Assembly: GCF_002210105.1 (NCBI RefSeq)
Contig: NZ_AQQU01000007.1
Location: forward strand, 1-64,000
Origin: Oceanicola sp. 22II-s10i
Lineage (GTDB): Bacteria > Pseudomonadota > Alphaproteobacteria > Rhodobacterales > Rhodobacteraceae
Length of the DNA stretch: 64,000 nucleotides
Direction of reading: 5' to 3'
Shown: positions 55,846 to 64,000 of the stretch, in pieces
How positions within the stretch are numbered: position 1 is the first letter of the stretch
How the letters are laid out: each line of letters begins with the position of its first letter
Notes under the pieces: generated by a model
The model's database searches: none
Seen by the model: the letters and a program-made list of their open reading frames with translations, nothing else
Told to the model about the DNA's origin: nothing
Position numbers and translations under genes: made by a program

Positions 55846-56745
55846 CTATTTTTCCATCACATTCAGGGTCCGCCACTTTTTCATCCGGGCCCGGAACCAC
55901 GTGCGCTGGCGCTTGGCATACTGCCGGGTTGCGACGGTCGCGGCCTCGCGCGCGGCATCAAGCGTCAGTTCGCCCCTGAGATGCGCGATCAGTTCCGGCG
56001 CCCCGATGGCGCGGGAGGAGGGCAGGGCGGGATCCCACCCGTCGAGGTTCGCCTGCGCCTCGTCCAGCGCACCTTCGGCCAGCATGGCGTCGAAGCGGCG
56101 GGCGATCCGGTCGTTCAGCCAGTCGCGCGGGGCGTCGACCAGCAGCGGCTGCGCGGCGTGCAGCGGCAGAAGTGGAGGCGGCGTGTCGTCCTGCCATGCC
56201 GACAGGGGTCGCCCGGTGGCGCGCCAGACCTCCCATGCCCGCTGCACGCGCATCGGGTTCTGCCGGTCGATCCGCGCCAGCGTCTCGGAATCAAGGTCGG
56301 CCAGCATCGGATCAAGCCCCTCGTCGCCCCGTATCCGGTCCGCCTCGGCCCGGATGGCCGGCGGGGTCTCGGGGATCTCGGCCAGCCCCTCGGTCAGCGC
56401 GGTGAAATAGAGCCCGGTGCCCCCCACGATGATCGGCCGTTCGCCGCCGGTCAGCAGCGGCGCGATGTCGCGCAGCCAGTGGCCGGTGGAATAGGGCGTG
56501 AACCGGCCCACGTGACCGAACAGCCGGTGCGGCAGCGCGGCCTCGTCCGCCGCAGAGGGCCGCGCGCTGAGAATCCGCCAGTTATCATAGACCTGCAGGG
56601 CATCCGCGTTCACGATCACCCCGCCGTCCCGCGCCGCGATCTCCATCGCCAGCGCGGACTTGCCGGAGGCGGTCGGCCCGGCGATCAGGACGGGCCGTTC
56701 CCGGTCGAGGTCCGCGGGCGCTTTCACGGCTGCGTCGGCCGGCAA
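55846..56745 (-). CDS. miaA: tRNA dimethylallyltransferase MiaA
   Basis: A 299-aa enzyme adding the dimethylallyl group to A37 of tRNAs that read UNN codons. P-loop GPTASGKS at 23-30, [11 protein letters not shown] near 45-55, GGTGLYF near 109-115, and [10 protein letters not shown] near the C-terminus, all family motifs. The N-terminus is not fixed: the frame opens with TTG at 56745 without a clear Shine-Dalgarno, and a GTG at 56727 is an alternative. It is divergent from pyrH, with an 89-bp gap. Confidence 0.93.
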   Translation of the reverse strand: MPADAAVKAPADLDRERPVLIAGPTASGKSALAMEIAARDGGVIVNADALQVYDNWRILSARPSAADEAALPHRLFGHVGRFTPYSTGHWLRDIAPLLTGGERPIIVGGTGLYFTALTEGLAEIPETPPAIRAEADRIRGDEGLDPMLADLDSETLARIDRQNPMRVQRAWEVWRATGRPLSAWQDDTPPPLLPLHAAQPLLVDAPRDWLNDRIARRFDAMLAEGALDEAQANLDGWDPALPSSRAIGAPELIAHLRGELTLDAAREAATVATRQYAKRQRTWFRARMKKWRTLNVMEK

Positions 56746-56834
56746 TTGAAAGAGGTCGGAAGGAGCATTGAACCGGGCGGCGTTTAGGGGCAGTTTGCGC
56801 GCGATCCTAGACCCCCCCAGCGACGGAGCGCAAC

Positions 56835-57563
56835 ATGGCCCAAGACACAGCGAAAACCACCTTCCGTCGCGTCCTTCTGAAAATCTCGGGCGAGGCCCTG
56901 ATGGGCGACCGCCAGTACGGCCTGAACCCGCCCACCGTCGAACGCATCGCGCGCGAGGTGAAGGCGGTGCACGACCTTGGCGTCGAGGTCTGCATGGTGA
57001 TCGGCGGCGGCAACATCTTCCGTGGCCTGTCCGGCAGCGCGCAGGGGATGGAGCGGACGACCGCCGACTACATGGGAATGCTGGGCACCGTCATGAACGC
57101 GCTGGCGATGCAGTCGGCGCTGGAACAGCTGGGCGTGCACACCCGCGTGGTCAGCGCGATCCCGATGGACCAGGTCTGCGAGCCCTACATCCGCCGCCGC
57201 GCCGTGCGCCATCTGGAGAAGAAGCGTGTGGTGATCTTTGCCGCGGGCACCGGCAACCCCTATTTCACCACCGACACGGCGGCGACTTTGCGTGCGAGCG
57301 AAATGGCTTGCGAGGCGATCTTCATGGGCAAGAACGTCGACGGCGTCTACGACAAGGACCCCAAGATCCACCCGGATGCCAAGCGCTACGACGACATCAC
57401 CTACGATCAGGTGCTGTCGGAATACCTCAAGGTCATGGACGCCTCGGCGATCGCGCTGGCGCGGGACAACAACATGCCGATCCTCGTCTTCTCACTGGAC
57501 GTGCCGGGCGGGTTCCGCGGCATCATGGCGGGCGAGGGCATCTATACCCGCGTCCACGGATAA
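56835..57563 (+). CDS. pyrH: UMP kinase
   Basis: A 242-aa hexameric amino acid kinase-fold enzyme that phosphorylates UMP to UDP. Seen: [11 protein letters not shown] near 14-24, GGGNIFRG near 57-64, the UMP-binding [33 protein letters not shown], and DKDPK. It starts the widely conserved pyrH-frr-uppS-cdsA-dxr-rseP-bamA order. GGAG lies upstream of the ATG. A 112-bp gap separates it from frr. Confidence 0.97.
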   Translation: MAQDTAKTTFRRVLLKISGEALMGDRQYGLNPPTVERIAREVKAVHDLGVEVCMVIGGGNIFRGLSGSAQGMERTTADYMGMLGTVMNALAMQSALEQLGVHTRVVSAIPMDQVCEPYIRRRAVRHLEKKRVVIFAAGTGNPYFTTDTAATLRASEMACEAIFMGKNVDGVYDKDPKIHPDAKRYDDITYDQVLSEYLKVMDASAIALARDNNMPILVFSLDVPGGFRGIMAGEGIYTRVHG

Positions 57564-57675
57564 GGGTTTCACCGGATCGGGAACGTGTGGCGGGCGCATT
57601 CTGGATTGTCGCCCGAGGTCAAATGCGGCTATATCCGCCAGACCAATAAGCAGGCAGTGGTGACAGGAGCCGGTC

Positions 57676-58242
57676 ATGTCAGAAGAAGACTTGGACATCG
57701 ACATCGACGATCTCGAACGCCGGATGGACGGCGCGATGAGTTCGCTTCGCACGGAATTCGCCTCGCTCAGGACCGGCCGCGCTTCGGCCTCTATGCTGGA
57801 TCCGATCATGGTCGACGCCTACGGCGCGCCGACCCCGATCAACCAGGTCGGTACGGTGAACGTGCCCGAACCGCGGATGGTCACGGTCAACGTCTGGGAC
57901 AAGGGCCTTGTGAACAAGGTCGAGAAGGCGATCCGCGAATCCGGTCTGGGCATCAATCCGCAGATGAACGGCACCATCATCATGCTGCCGATCCCCGAAC
58001 TGAACGAAGAGCGCCGCCGCGAACTGACCCGCGTCGCCGCGCAATATGCCGAACATGGCCGCGTCGCGATCCGCAACGTCCGTCGCGACGGCATGGACCA
58101 GATCAAGAAGGCCAAGGCCGCCGGCATGTCCGAGGATGACGTCAAGCTCTGGGAAAGCGAAGTCCAGGAACTGACCAACAAGTTCATCGGCGCGGTCGAC
58201 AAGGCGCTGGAGACCAAGCAGGCCGAGATCATGCAGGTCTGA
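57676..58242 (+). CDS. frr: ribosome recycling factor
   Basis: A 188-aa tRNA-shaped protein that splits post-termination ribosomes with [24 protein letters not shown] near 24-46 starts domain II, and the long helical C-terminus carries [15 protein letters not shown] and [12 protein letters not shown]. The N-terminus has an acidic extension ([13 protein letters not shown]), common in alphaproteobacteria. ACAGGAGCCGGTC precedes the ATG. Followed by uppS after 24 bp. Confidence 0.97.
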   Translation: MSEEDLDIDIDDLERRMDGAMSSLRTEFASLRTGRASASMLDPIMVDAYGAPTPINQVGTVNVPEPRMVTVNVWDKGLVNKVEKAIRESGLGINPQMNGTIIMLPIPELNEERRRELTRVAAQYAEHGRVAIRNVRRDGMDQIKKAKAAGMSEDDVKLWESEVQELTNKFIGAVDKALETKQAEIMQV

Positions 58243-58266
58243 TGCCTTCGGGCAGAGGAGGCGATC

Positions 58267-58992
58267 ATGCCGGATGACGGCAGATACCTGAGCGGACCGC
58301 GCCACGTCGCGATCATCATGGACGGCAACGGACGCTGGGCCGAACGGCGCGGGCGTCCGCGCCTTTTCGGGCACCACGCAGGGGCCCGCCGCGTGCGCGA
58401 GGTGGTCGAGGCATGTCCTGACCTCGGCGTGAAATACCTGACGATCTTCGCCTTCTCGACCGAGAACTGGAAACGGACCCAGATCGAGGTCGCGGGCCTG
58501 ATGAGCCTCTTCCGCAGCTACATCAAGCGCGAGGCGATGGCGCTGAAGGAAAAGAACGTCCGCGTCCGCTTTATCGGCGACCGTCCGGGCCTCGATCACA
58601 AGCTGCAGGCCCAGATGGACGAGCTTGAGGCGATGACCGAGCATTGCGACAGCGTCAACCTGACCATCGCGCTGAACTACGGCGGGCGGGACGAGGTCGC
58701 GCGCGCGACCAAGCGGCTGGCGCAGGATGTCGCGGCCGGACGGCTCGACCCCGAGGCGATCGACGAGGAAACGCTGCCGCGTTACCTCGACACCCGTGTG
58801 CTGCCGGATCCCGACCTCGTGATCCGCACCAGCGGCGAGGCGCGAATCTCCAACTTCCTGCTGTGGCAGTCGGCCTATGCGGAATACGAATTCATCGACA
58901 CGCTGTGGCCCGACTTCACCCGCGACGTCTTTGCCGGTCTGGTCGGCAACTATGCCGGGCGTGACCGCCGGTTCGGCGGGGTGAAGGCCTGA
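58267..58992 (+). CDS. uppS: undecaprenyl diphosphate synthase
   Basis: A 241-aa cis-prenyltransferase that makes the C55 lipid carrier for peptidoglycan and other wall polymers. The signature HVAIIMDGNGRWAERRG holds the catalytic D19; FSTENWKR and RTSGEARISNFLLWQSAY (substrate and metal sites) are also complete, and the C-terminal GRDRRFGG is typical. GCAGAGGAGGCG precedes the ATG. One base separates its stop from the cdsA start. Confidence 0.97.
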   Translation: MPDDGRYLSGPRHVAIIMDGNGRWAERRGRPRLFGHHAGARRVREVVEACPDLGVKYLTIFAFSTENWKRTQIEVAGLMSLFRSYIKREAMALKEKNVRVRFIGDRPGLDHKLQAQMDELEAMTEHCDSVNLTIALNYGGRDEVARATKRLAQDVAAGRLDPEAIDEETLPRYLDTRVLPDPDLVIRTSGEARISNFLLWQSAYAEYEFIDTLWPDFTRDVFAGLVGNYAGRDRRFGGVKA

Positions 58993-58993
58993 G

Positions 58994-59806
58994 ATGACGG
59001 ATCCGGCCAAGCCGACCGGCGGCGACCGCAAGTGGTCGGACCTGATGCCGCGCATCCTGTCGGCGGCCGTGATGGTCGCGCTCGGATCGCTGATGATCTG
59101 GCTGGGTGGGCACTGGTTCCGCCTGTTCGTGGTCCTGCTGTCCGCCGGCATGGTCTGGGAACTGACCCGCATGTCCGCGCCGGAGCGTCCGGATCGCTGC
59201 TACCTGATGGGCGCGATCGCGGGCGTGGCCGCGCTGGCCGCGATCTACCTGCCCGCCGCGATCGCCATGCCGTTGCTGCTGGTCCCCTCGATGGCCGCCA
59301 TCGCGCTGGTGCCGCAGCGCCGCACGGTGGTGATCGCCTATGCCGCGATGATCCTTCTGGCGGGCTTCGGGATGGTGCGCATCCGTGACGATCTGGGCGC
59401 GACATGGCTCCTGTGGCTCGTGGCCGTCGTGGTTGTCACCGACGTGCTGGGCTACTTCGCGGGCCGCATGATCGGCGGGCCAAAGTTCTGGCCGCGCGTC
59501 AGTCCCAAGAAGACATGGTCCGGCACCGCCGCGGGCTGGGTCGGCGCGGCCGCCGTCGGTCTGGCCTATGGCCAGTGGAGCGGCCTCGGCATCGCGCTGG
59601 TCGGGATCAGCATCGCGGTCTCGATGGCCTCCCAGATGGGCGACATCGCGGAGAGCGCCATCAAGCGTAAGGCGGGGATCAAGGACAGTTCGAACCTCAT
59701 TCCCGGCCATGGCGGGCTGCTGGACCGGTTCGACGGGATGCTGGGCGGCTCGCTGTTCCTGCTGCTGGCGGGGCCGGTCGCCGGTTTTCCGCCGGGGATC
59801 GGCTGA
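58994..59806 (+). CDS. cdsA: phosphatidate cytidylyltransferase
   Basis: A 270-aa integral membrane enzyme that converts phosphatidic acid and CTP to CDP-diacylglycerol. Seven or eight hydrophobic segments. The CdsA signature is complete in SQMGDIAESAIKRKAGIKD, SNLIPGHGGLLDRFDG near 212-246, including the two metal-binding aspartates. DVLGYFAGRMIGG is the preceding conserved block. It begins TGAGATG after uppS and ends just before dxr (3-bp gap). Confidence 0.95.
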   Translation: MTDPAKPTGGDRKWSDLMPRILSAAVMVALGSLMIWLGGHWFRLFVVLLSAGMVWELTRMSAPERPDRCYLMGAIAGVAALAAIYLPAAIAMPLLLVPSMAAIALVPQRRTVVIAYAAMILLAGFGMVRIRDDLGATWLLWLVAVVVVTDVLGYFAGRMIGGPKFWPRVSPKKTWSGTAAGWVGAAAVGLAYGQWSGLGIALVGISIAVSMASQMGDIAESAIKRKAGIKDSSNLIPGHGGLLDRFDGMLGGSLFLLLAGPVAGFPPGIG

Positions 59807-59809
59807 GCG

Positions 59810-60982
59810 ATGCGCCGCGTTTCGATCTTCGGCGCGACCGGGTCCGTGGGGCAGAGCACCATCGACCTCATCGCCCGCGCGCCCGAGGCCTACGAGGTCG
59901 TCGCCCTGACCGGTGGCCGCAACGTGGCGCGTCTGGCTGCCGACGCGCGCCGCCTGAACGCCCGCTTTGCTGTCACCGCGCATGACGAGTGCCTGAACGA
60001 CCTGCGCGCAGCGCTGGATGGCACGCAGATCCGCGCGGGCGCGGGGCAGGGCGCGCTGAAGGAAGCCGCCGCCATGCCCGCCGACTGGGTCATGTCGGCC
60101 ATCGTGGGGGCCGCGGGCCTGCTGCCGGGGCTGATCGCGCTGGAGCAGGGGGCGACACTGGCGCTGGCGAACAAGGAGACGCTGGTCTGCGCCGGACCGC
60201 TGGTGATGGAGACCGCCCGCCGCCACGGCGCGACGATCCTGCCGGTCGACAGCGAGCATTCCGCCGCCTTCCAGTGCCTTGCCGGCGAAAGCGCGGCGGA
60301 TGTGGAACGGCTGATCCTGACCGCCTCGGGCGGGGCGTTCCGCGACTGGCCGCTGGCGCGGCTGGCGACGGCAACGCCCGAGCAGGCGGCGACACATCCG
60401 AATTGGGTGATGGGCCAGCGGATCACCATCGACAGCGCGTCGATGTTCAACAAGGCGCTGGAAGTCATTGAAGCCAAGGAATTCTTCGGCATCGAGGGCG
60501 AGCGGATCGAGGTCCTGATCCACCCGGAATCGCTGATCCACGCGATGGTCGGCCATGCCGACGGCGCGCTGATGGCACATCTCGGAGCGCCGGACATGCG
60601 CCATGCCATCGGCTATGCGCTCAACTGGCCGGTGCGCGCAGACCTGCCCGTGGCGCGTCTGGACCTGGCCGAGATCGGATCGCTGACCTTCCGCCGCCCG
60701 GACCCGGCGCGTTACCCGGCCCTGGACCTCGCGCGGCAGGTGATGGCGCGCGGCGGACTGGCGGGGGCGGTGCTGAACGCCGCCAAGGAACGCGCCCTCG
60801 ACGCCTTCATCGCACGCGATCTGCCGTTCACTGGAATGGCCGATGCGGTGGCCTTCGCCCTGGACCGGGCGGAGGGCGAACCGGGCCTTATTGATGCCGA
60901 ATTCACGCTGGATAGCGTCTTGCGCGCGGATCGCATGGCGCGAGACTGGGCGGACGCCTATATCCACAAGCAATCTGTCTGA
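59810..60982 (+). CDS. dxr: 1-deoxy-D-xylulose 5-phosphate reductoisomerase
   Basis: A 390-aa NADPH-dependent enzyme, second step of the MEP isoprenoid pathway. NADPH loop GATGSVGQST at 7-16; ALANKETLVCAGPL and LPVDSEHSA (metal site) near 119-150; HPNWVMGQRITIDSASMFNKALE, and the VLIHPESLIHAMV block. The placement next to uppS links isoprenoid supply with undecaprenyl use. Ends 17 bp before rseP. Confidence 0.97.
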   Translation: MRRVSIFGATGSVGQSTIDLIARAPEAYEVVALTGGRNVARLAADARRLNARFAVTAHDECLNDLRAALDGTQIRAGAGQGALKEAAAMPADWVMSAIVGAAGLLPGLIALEQGATLALANKETLVCAGPLVMETARRHGATILPVDSEHSAAFQCLAGESAADVERLILTASGGAFRDWPLARLATATPEQAATHPNWVMGQRITIDSASMFNKALEVIEAKEFFGIEGERIEVLIHPESLIHAMVGHADGALMAHLGAPDMRHAIGYALNWPVRADLPVARLDLAEIGSLTFRRPDPARYPALDLARQVMARGGLAGAVLNAAKERALDAFIARDLPFTGMADAVAFALDRAEGEPGLIDAEFTLDSVLRADRMARDWADAYIHKQSV

Positions 60983-60999
60983 CCGAGGGGATTTTCCAC

Positions 61000-62343
61000 A
61001 TGGCCTTTCTGCCCGAATTCGGCGGCGTCGTGATGACGCTGGTGGCCTTCGTGGTGGCGCTCTCGATCATCGTGGCGATCCATGAATACGGCCACTACAT
61101 CGTCGGCCGCTGGTCGGGCATCCATGCCGAGGTCTTCTCGCTCGGCTTCGGGCCCGTCCTGTTTTCGCGCACCGACCGGCACGGCACGCAATGGCAGCTC
61201 GCGGCGCTGCCCTTTGGCGGCTACGTCCGCTTCATGGGCGACCTGAACGCGGCCTCGGGCAAGGACGGCGAGGCCATGGGCCGGATGTCGGAGGCGGATC
61301 ACCGGCGCACGATGCACGGCGCGCCGCTCTGGGCGCGGACGGCCACGGTCGCCGCGGGGCCGGTTTTCAACTTCGTGCTGTCGATCATCGTCTTCACCGC
61401 GCTCTTCATGCTGCGGGGGCAGGTGGCCGAACCGCTGACGGTGGGCGAGATGCGCCAGCTGCCGGATGCGGGATACGAGCTTCAGGCGGGCGACGAGGTG
61501 CTGGCCGTGGCCGGTGTCCAGGTGCCCGCCTTCAGCGACGGCACGGCGATGGAAGCGTTCGGCGATGCGCTGCCGGCCACCGCCCCGCTGGACTATGCCG
61601 TCCGCCGCGACGGGCAGGAGATCACCGTCACCGGTCCGAACCTCTATCCGCCGATCATCTCTCAGCTCGCCCCGCAGTCGGCGGCATATGACATCGGCCT
61701 GAAGGCCGGGGACGTCATCACCTCGATCGAGGGCGAGCGGATCAGCGCCTTCGAACAGCTCAAGAGCTACGTCGAGGGTGCGGAGGGCGCGCCGATCCAG
61801 ATCACGGTCTACCGGCCGGGCGAGGAGGCGGAACTGGACTTCGTGCTTGCCCCGCGGCGTGTCGACGAACCCCAGCCCGAGGGCGGATTCGAAACCCGGT
61901 GGCGCATCGGCATCGTCGGCGGGCTGGCATTCGAACCGGCGACGGAAACCGTCGGCCCGGTCGAGGCGCTGGCCGACGGGCTGGGCCAGACCTGGCGCAT
62001 CGTCACCAGTTCGATTTCCGGCCTGTGGCACATGGCCACGGGCGCGATCAGCACCTGCAACATGACCGGCCCGATCGGAATCGCGCAGACATCCGGCGCG
62101 ATGGCCAGCCAGGGGGCCGAGAGTTTCGTGTGGTTCGTCGCCGCGCTGTCCACGGCGGTCGGCCTGCTGAACCTGTTCCCGGTGCCGGTTCTCGATGGCG
62201 GACACCTCGTTTTCTACGCGTTCGAGGCGGCCACGGGCCGTCCGCCGTCGGATCGCGCGCTGCGCGTGCTGATGGCTGCGGGTCTGACGCTGGTGCTGTC
62301 GCTGATGGTCTTTGCCCTGACCAACGATCTTTTCTGCCCCTGA
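61000..62343 (+). CDS. rseP: site-2 protease RseP
   Basis: A 447-aa intramembrane zinc metalloprotease that cuts anti-sigma factors and signal-peptide remnants. Zinc motif HEYGH at H28-H32 in the first helix; two PDZ-type regions in about 125-290 (GYELQAGDEVLAVAGVQVP, AAYDIGLKAGDVITSIEGER); and the second motif FPVPVLDGGHLVFY with the third ligand aspartate near residue 399. Four helices in all. GGGGATTTTCCAC precedes the ATG. Position before bamA is standard. Confidence 0.95.
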   Translation: MAFLPEFGGVVMTLVAFVVALSIIVAIHEYGHYIVGRWSGIHAEVFSLGFGPVLFSRTDRHGTQWQLAALPFGGYVRFMGDLNAASGKDGEAMGRMSEADHRRTMHGAPLWARTATVAAGPVFNFVLSIIVFTALFMLRGQVAEPLTVGEMRQLPDAGYELQAGDEVLAVAGVQVPAFSDGTAMEAFGDALPATAPLDYAVRRDGQEITVTGPNLYPPIISQLAPQSAAYDIGLKAGDVITSIEGERISAFEQLKSYVEGAEGAPIQITVYRPGEEAELDFVLAPRRVDEPQPEGGFETRWRIGIVGGLAFEPATETVGPVEALADGLGQTWRIVTSSISGLWHMATGAISTCNMTGPIGIAQTSGAMASQGAESFVWFVAALSTAVGLLNLFPVPVLDGGHLVFYAFEAATGRPPSDRALRVLMAAGLTLVLSLMVFALTNDLFCP

Positions 62344-62472
62344 TCCTGCTTCTGCCCCCACGTCAGGGGCGGGCGCCACATTTTCGCCGCATTCAGATCC
62401 AGATTCGCGCCAGATTCTGCGGGCATACCCGCACCCAAGCGGAACACTCAAAACGCATATGGGATCGGTGAA

Positions 62473-62607
62473 ATGGCACATGCTATCCAGAACGGCTACA
62501 AAGGCCTGTCGCTTCTTTTCGTCCTGAACTGGGACAGGATTCTCTATGTCACGGCGATCGTCATGGCTCTGGCCAGCGGCGCGCTTCTGCACACTGTCCT
62601 CAGCTGA
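62473..62607 (+). CDS. small 44-aa membrane protein between rseP and bamA
   Basis: ATG at 62473, TGA at 62605-62607, 44 codons. The product begins MAHAIQNGYKGLSLLF, continues VLNWDRILYVTAIVMALASG and ends ALLHTVLS: a short amphipathic lead and one transmembrane helix (about 24-43). Codon use is GC-rich at third positions, as in real genes of this genome. GGATCGGTGA lies upstream. It is followed by a terminator at 62664-62689, so it closes the rseP transcript. Function unknown; too short for most gene callers. Confidence 0.55.
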   Translation: MAHAIQNGYKGLSLLFVLNWDRILYVTAIVMALASGALLHTVLS

Positions 62608-62663
62608 CGGCACCCGGTCGCGGACCGGATTCCCAACCCTCAGGCCACATCCCTCGGCCCGCA

Positions 62664-62689
62664 CGCGCAACCCCTGCAAAGGTTGCGCG
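62664..62689 (+). terminator. Rho-independent terminator between the rseP unit and bamA
   Basis: CGCGCAACC (62664-62672), 8-base loop, GGTTGCGCG (62681-62689), followed by TTTGCTGTTTT. It lies 57 bases after the small ORF and before the bamA promoter. Confidence 0.85.
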
Positions 62690-62698
62690 TTTGCTGTT

Positions 62699-62727
62699 TT
62701 GACAAGGGCTTGCATACCCGATACCAC
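62699..62727 (+). promoter_or_regulatory. predicted sigma-70 promoter of bamA
   Basis: TTGACA (62699-62704), a 17-bp spacer and TACCAC (62722-62727); it overlaps the T run of the preceding terminator. Start near 62734 would leave 5 bases before the ATG at 62739 and 26 before the ATG at 62760. Confidence 0.55.
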
Positions 62728-62759
62728 GAAGACACTGGATGTCTGACCGGGAAGAGAAA

Positions 62760-64000
62760 ATGCTGTCGAAACGGGGTAAGGGACCCTCGGGTCAATCGGG
62801 GCGCCCGAGTGGAGTGCGTCACGCGATTTCTCTGATAGTCGTGTGTGTTACGCTGCTGTTTGCCGCCTTCACCACCACTGCGGAGGCACAGAGTTATCGG
62901 TTCTCCAGCGTGTCCGTATCGGGCAACGAGAGGATCGAATCCGGCACCATCCTCAGTTATGCGGCCATCCCGCGCGGCCAGACGGTTTCGGCGGCGGATC
63001 TGAATGACGCCTATCAGCGCATCGTGCGCTCCGGGCTTTTCGAATCCGTGGATATGGAGCCGCGCGGCGGCACCCTCGTGATCCGCGTCGTGGAATTCCC
63101 GACGATCAACCGCATCAGCTTCGAAGGCAACCGCCGGATCGAGGACGACGTGCTGGCCCGCACCATCGGGTCGCGGTCGCGCTACGTCTATTCCGCCAAC
63201 CGGGCCGAGGCCGACGCGCAGGCGATCGCGCAGGCCTATTCGCAGTCCGGCCGCAGCGCCGCACGGGTCACGCCGCGGGTCATCCGCATCGGCAACAACC
63301 GCGTCGACCTCGTGTTCGAGATCTTCGAAGGCGGGATCGTCGAGCTTGAGCGTGTGAGCTTTGTCGGCAACCAGAAATTCTCGGACGGGCGTCTGCGCCG
63401 GGTCGTCGGCTCCAAGCAGGCCGGCCTGCTGCGCACCCTGATCCAGAGCGATACCTATTCCGAGGACCGGCTGAACTTCGACCGTCAGCTGCTGCGCGAT
63501 TTCTACCTGTCGCGGGGCTATGTCGATTTCCGCATCAACTCGGTCAAGGCCGAGCTGTCGCAGGAACGCGACGGGCATTTCCTGACCTTCAACGTGACCG
63601 AGGGCCAGCAGTTCCGGTTCGGCAAGATCACCGTGTCCTCGCAGCACAGCCAGGCCGAGGTGGCCGACTTCCAGCGCTCCGTCAACATCCGCAGCGGCAC
63701 GGTCTACTCACCGGTCCGAGTGGAGAACGTGATCGCCCGTATGGAACGCCTCGCGATCCAGAAGAGCATCGACTTCCTGCGGGTCGAACCGCAGATCACC
63801 CGCAACGACCGCGACCTGACGCTCGATATCGAATTCGTCCTGACCCGCGGCCCGCGTGTGTTCGTCGAACGGATCGACATCGAAGGCAACACGACCACGC
63901 TTGATCAGGTCGTCCGCCGCCAGTTCCGCACCGCCGAAGGCGATCCGTTCAACCCCCGCGAAGTGCGTGAAAGCGCCGAACGGATCCGGGCGCTCGGGTA
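62760..64000 (+). CDS. bamA: outer membrane protein assembly factor BamA (partial, runs off the window)
   Basis: Open from 62760 (or from an in-frame ATG at 62739) to the last base: about 413 codons of an expected 770 or so. Signal peptide with core ISLIVVCVTLLFAAFTTTAEA, cut before QSYRF. Then POTRA domains: SVSVSGNERIESGTIL, PTINRISFEGNRRIEDDVL, VELERVSFVGNQKFSDGRLR, and FVERIDIEGNTTTLDQVVR at the edge. The beta-barrel lies outside. BamA folds and inserts outer-membrane proteins. The 62760 start is preferred because of GGGAAGAG upstream and the predicted transcription start; the longer one adds MSDREEK. Confidence 0.93.
   Translation, partial: MLSKRGKGPSGQSGRPSGVRHAISLIVVCVTLLFAAFTTTAEAQSYRFSSVSVSGNERIESGTILSYAAIPRGQTVSAADLNDAYQRIVRSGLFESVDMEPRGGTLVIRVVEFPTINRISFEGNRRIEDDVLARTIGSRSRYVYSANRAEADAQAIAQAYSQSGRSAARVTPRVIRIGNNRVDLVFEIFEGGIVELERVSFVGNQKFSDGRLRRVVGSKQAGLLRTLIQSDTYSEDRLNFDRQLLRDFYLSRGYVDFRINSVKAELSQERDGHFLTFNVTEGQQFRFGKITVSSQHSQAEVADFQRSVNIRSGTVYSPVRVENVIARMERLAIQKSIDFLRVEPQITRNDRDLTLDIEFVLTRGPRVFVERIDIEGNTTTLDQVVRRQFRTAEGDPFNPREVRESAERIRALG

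Overview
The window is high-GC DNA from an alphaproteobacterium. Gene content and order point to the Rhodobacterales (Rhodobacteraceae, Roseobacter-type): an iscR-led suf operon, a Usg family protein, a cysteine-free (Asp-type) HemB, a pyrH-frr-uppS-cdsA-dxr-rseP-bamA chain, and a short intergenic repeat seen in four places. It reads as ordinary chromosome: no phage, transposase, CRISPR array or plasmid functions were seen. Genus cannot be named from the sequence alone.

Layout. 1-17.6 kb: trmJ, ctaA (heme A synthase) and an M32 carboxypeptidase on the plus strand; then gyrA with a LysR regulator behind it, usg, a TTC38-like TPR protein, a SYLF-domain lipoprotein and hemB; then a small membrane protein plus mfd; then a MarR-GNAT fusion regulator with two palindromic operators on its own promoter, and a leishmanolysin-like metalloprotease. 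17.7-21.0 kb: a minus-strand run of TPR protein, HD phosphohydrolase, small conserved protein and alpha/beta hydrolase. 21.1-31.4 kb: a plus-strand suf operon (iscR, cysteine desulfurase, sufB, sufC, sufD, sufS) in which seven or more non-Suf genes are embedded, many translationally coupled. 31.4-33.6 kb: a TetR-thioesterase pair and an O-methyltransferase-type enzyme, ending at tRNA-Arg(CCG). 33.9-36.6 kb: two convergent secreted proteins of unknown function (a Cys-rich one and an ankyrin/peptidoglycan-binding one), the least typical part of the window. 36.8-43.1 kb: cysK and an envelope cluster, mepK-like endopeptidase divergent from an L,D-transpeptidase, followed by lpxD, a dedicated acyl carrier protein and a ketoacyl synthase. 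43.2-49 kb: IalB-family protein, a structured 466-bp gene-free stretch with a candidate small RNA, a HerA/DUF853 ATPase, a LytTR membrane regulator, ssb, a lytic transglycosylase and a secreted unknown. 49-55.6 kb: a peptide-type ABC transporter (fused double ATPase, two permeases, Tat-exported binding protein), interrupted by one of the repeats. 55.8-64 kb: miaA, then the essential growth chain pyrH-frr-uppS-cdsA-dxr-rseP, an unannotated-size 44-codon membrane ORF, a terminator, and the first 1.2 kb of bamA, which runs off the end.

How parts work together. The suf genes build Fe-S clusters under IscR control. The 38-43 kb block pairs an enzyme that makes 3-3 peptidoglycan cross-links with one of the family that cuts them, next to a set that could make and attach a special acyl chain to a lipid A precursor. 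The last block combines nucleotide, translation, isoprenoid, phospholipid, regulated proteolysis and outer-membrane assembly functions in the order typical of proteobacteria.
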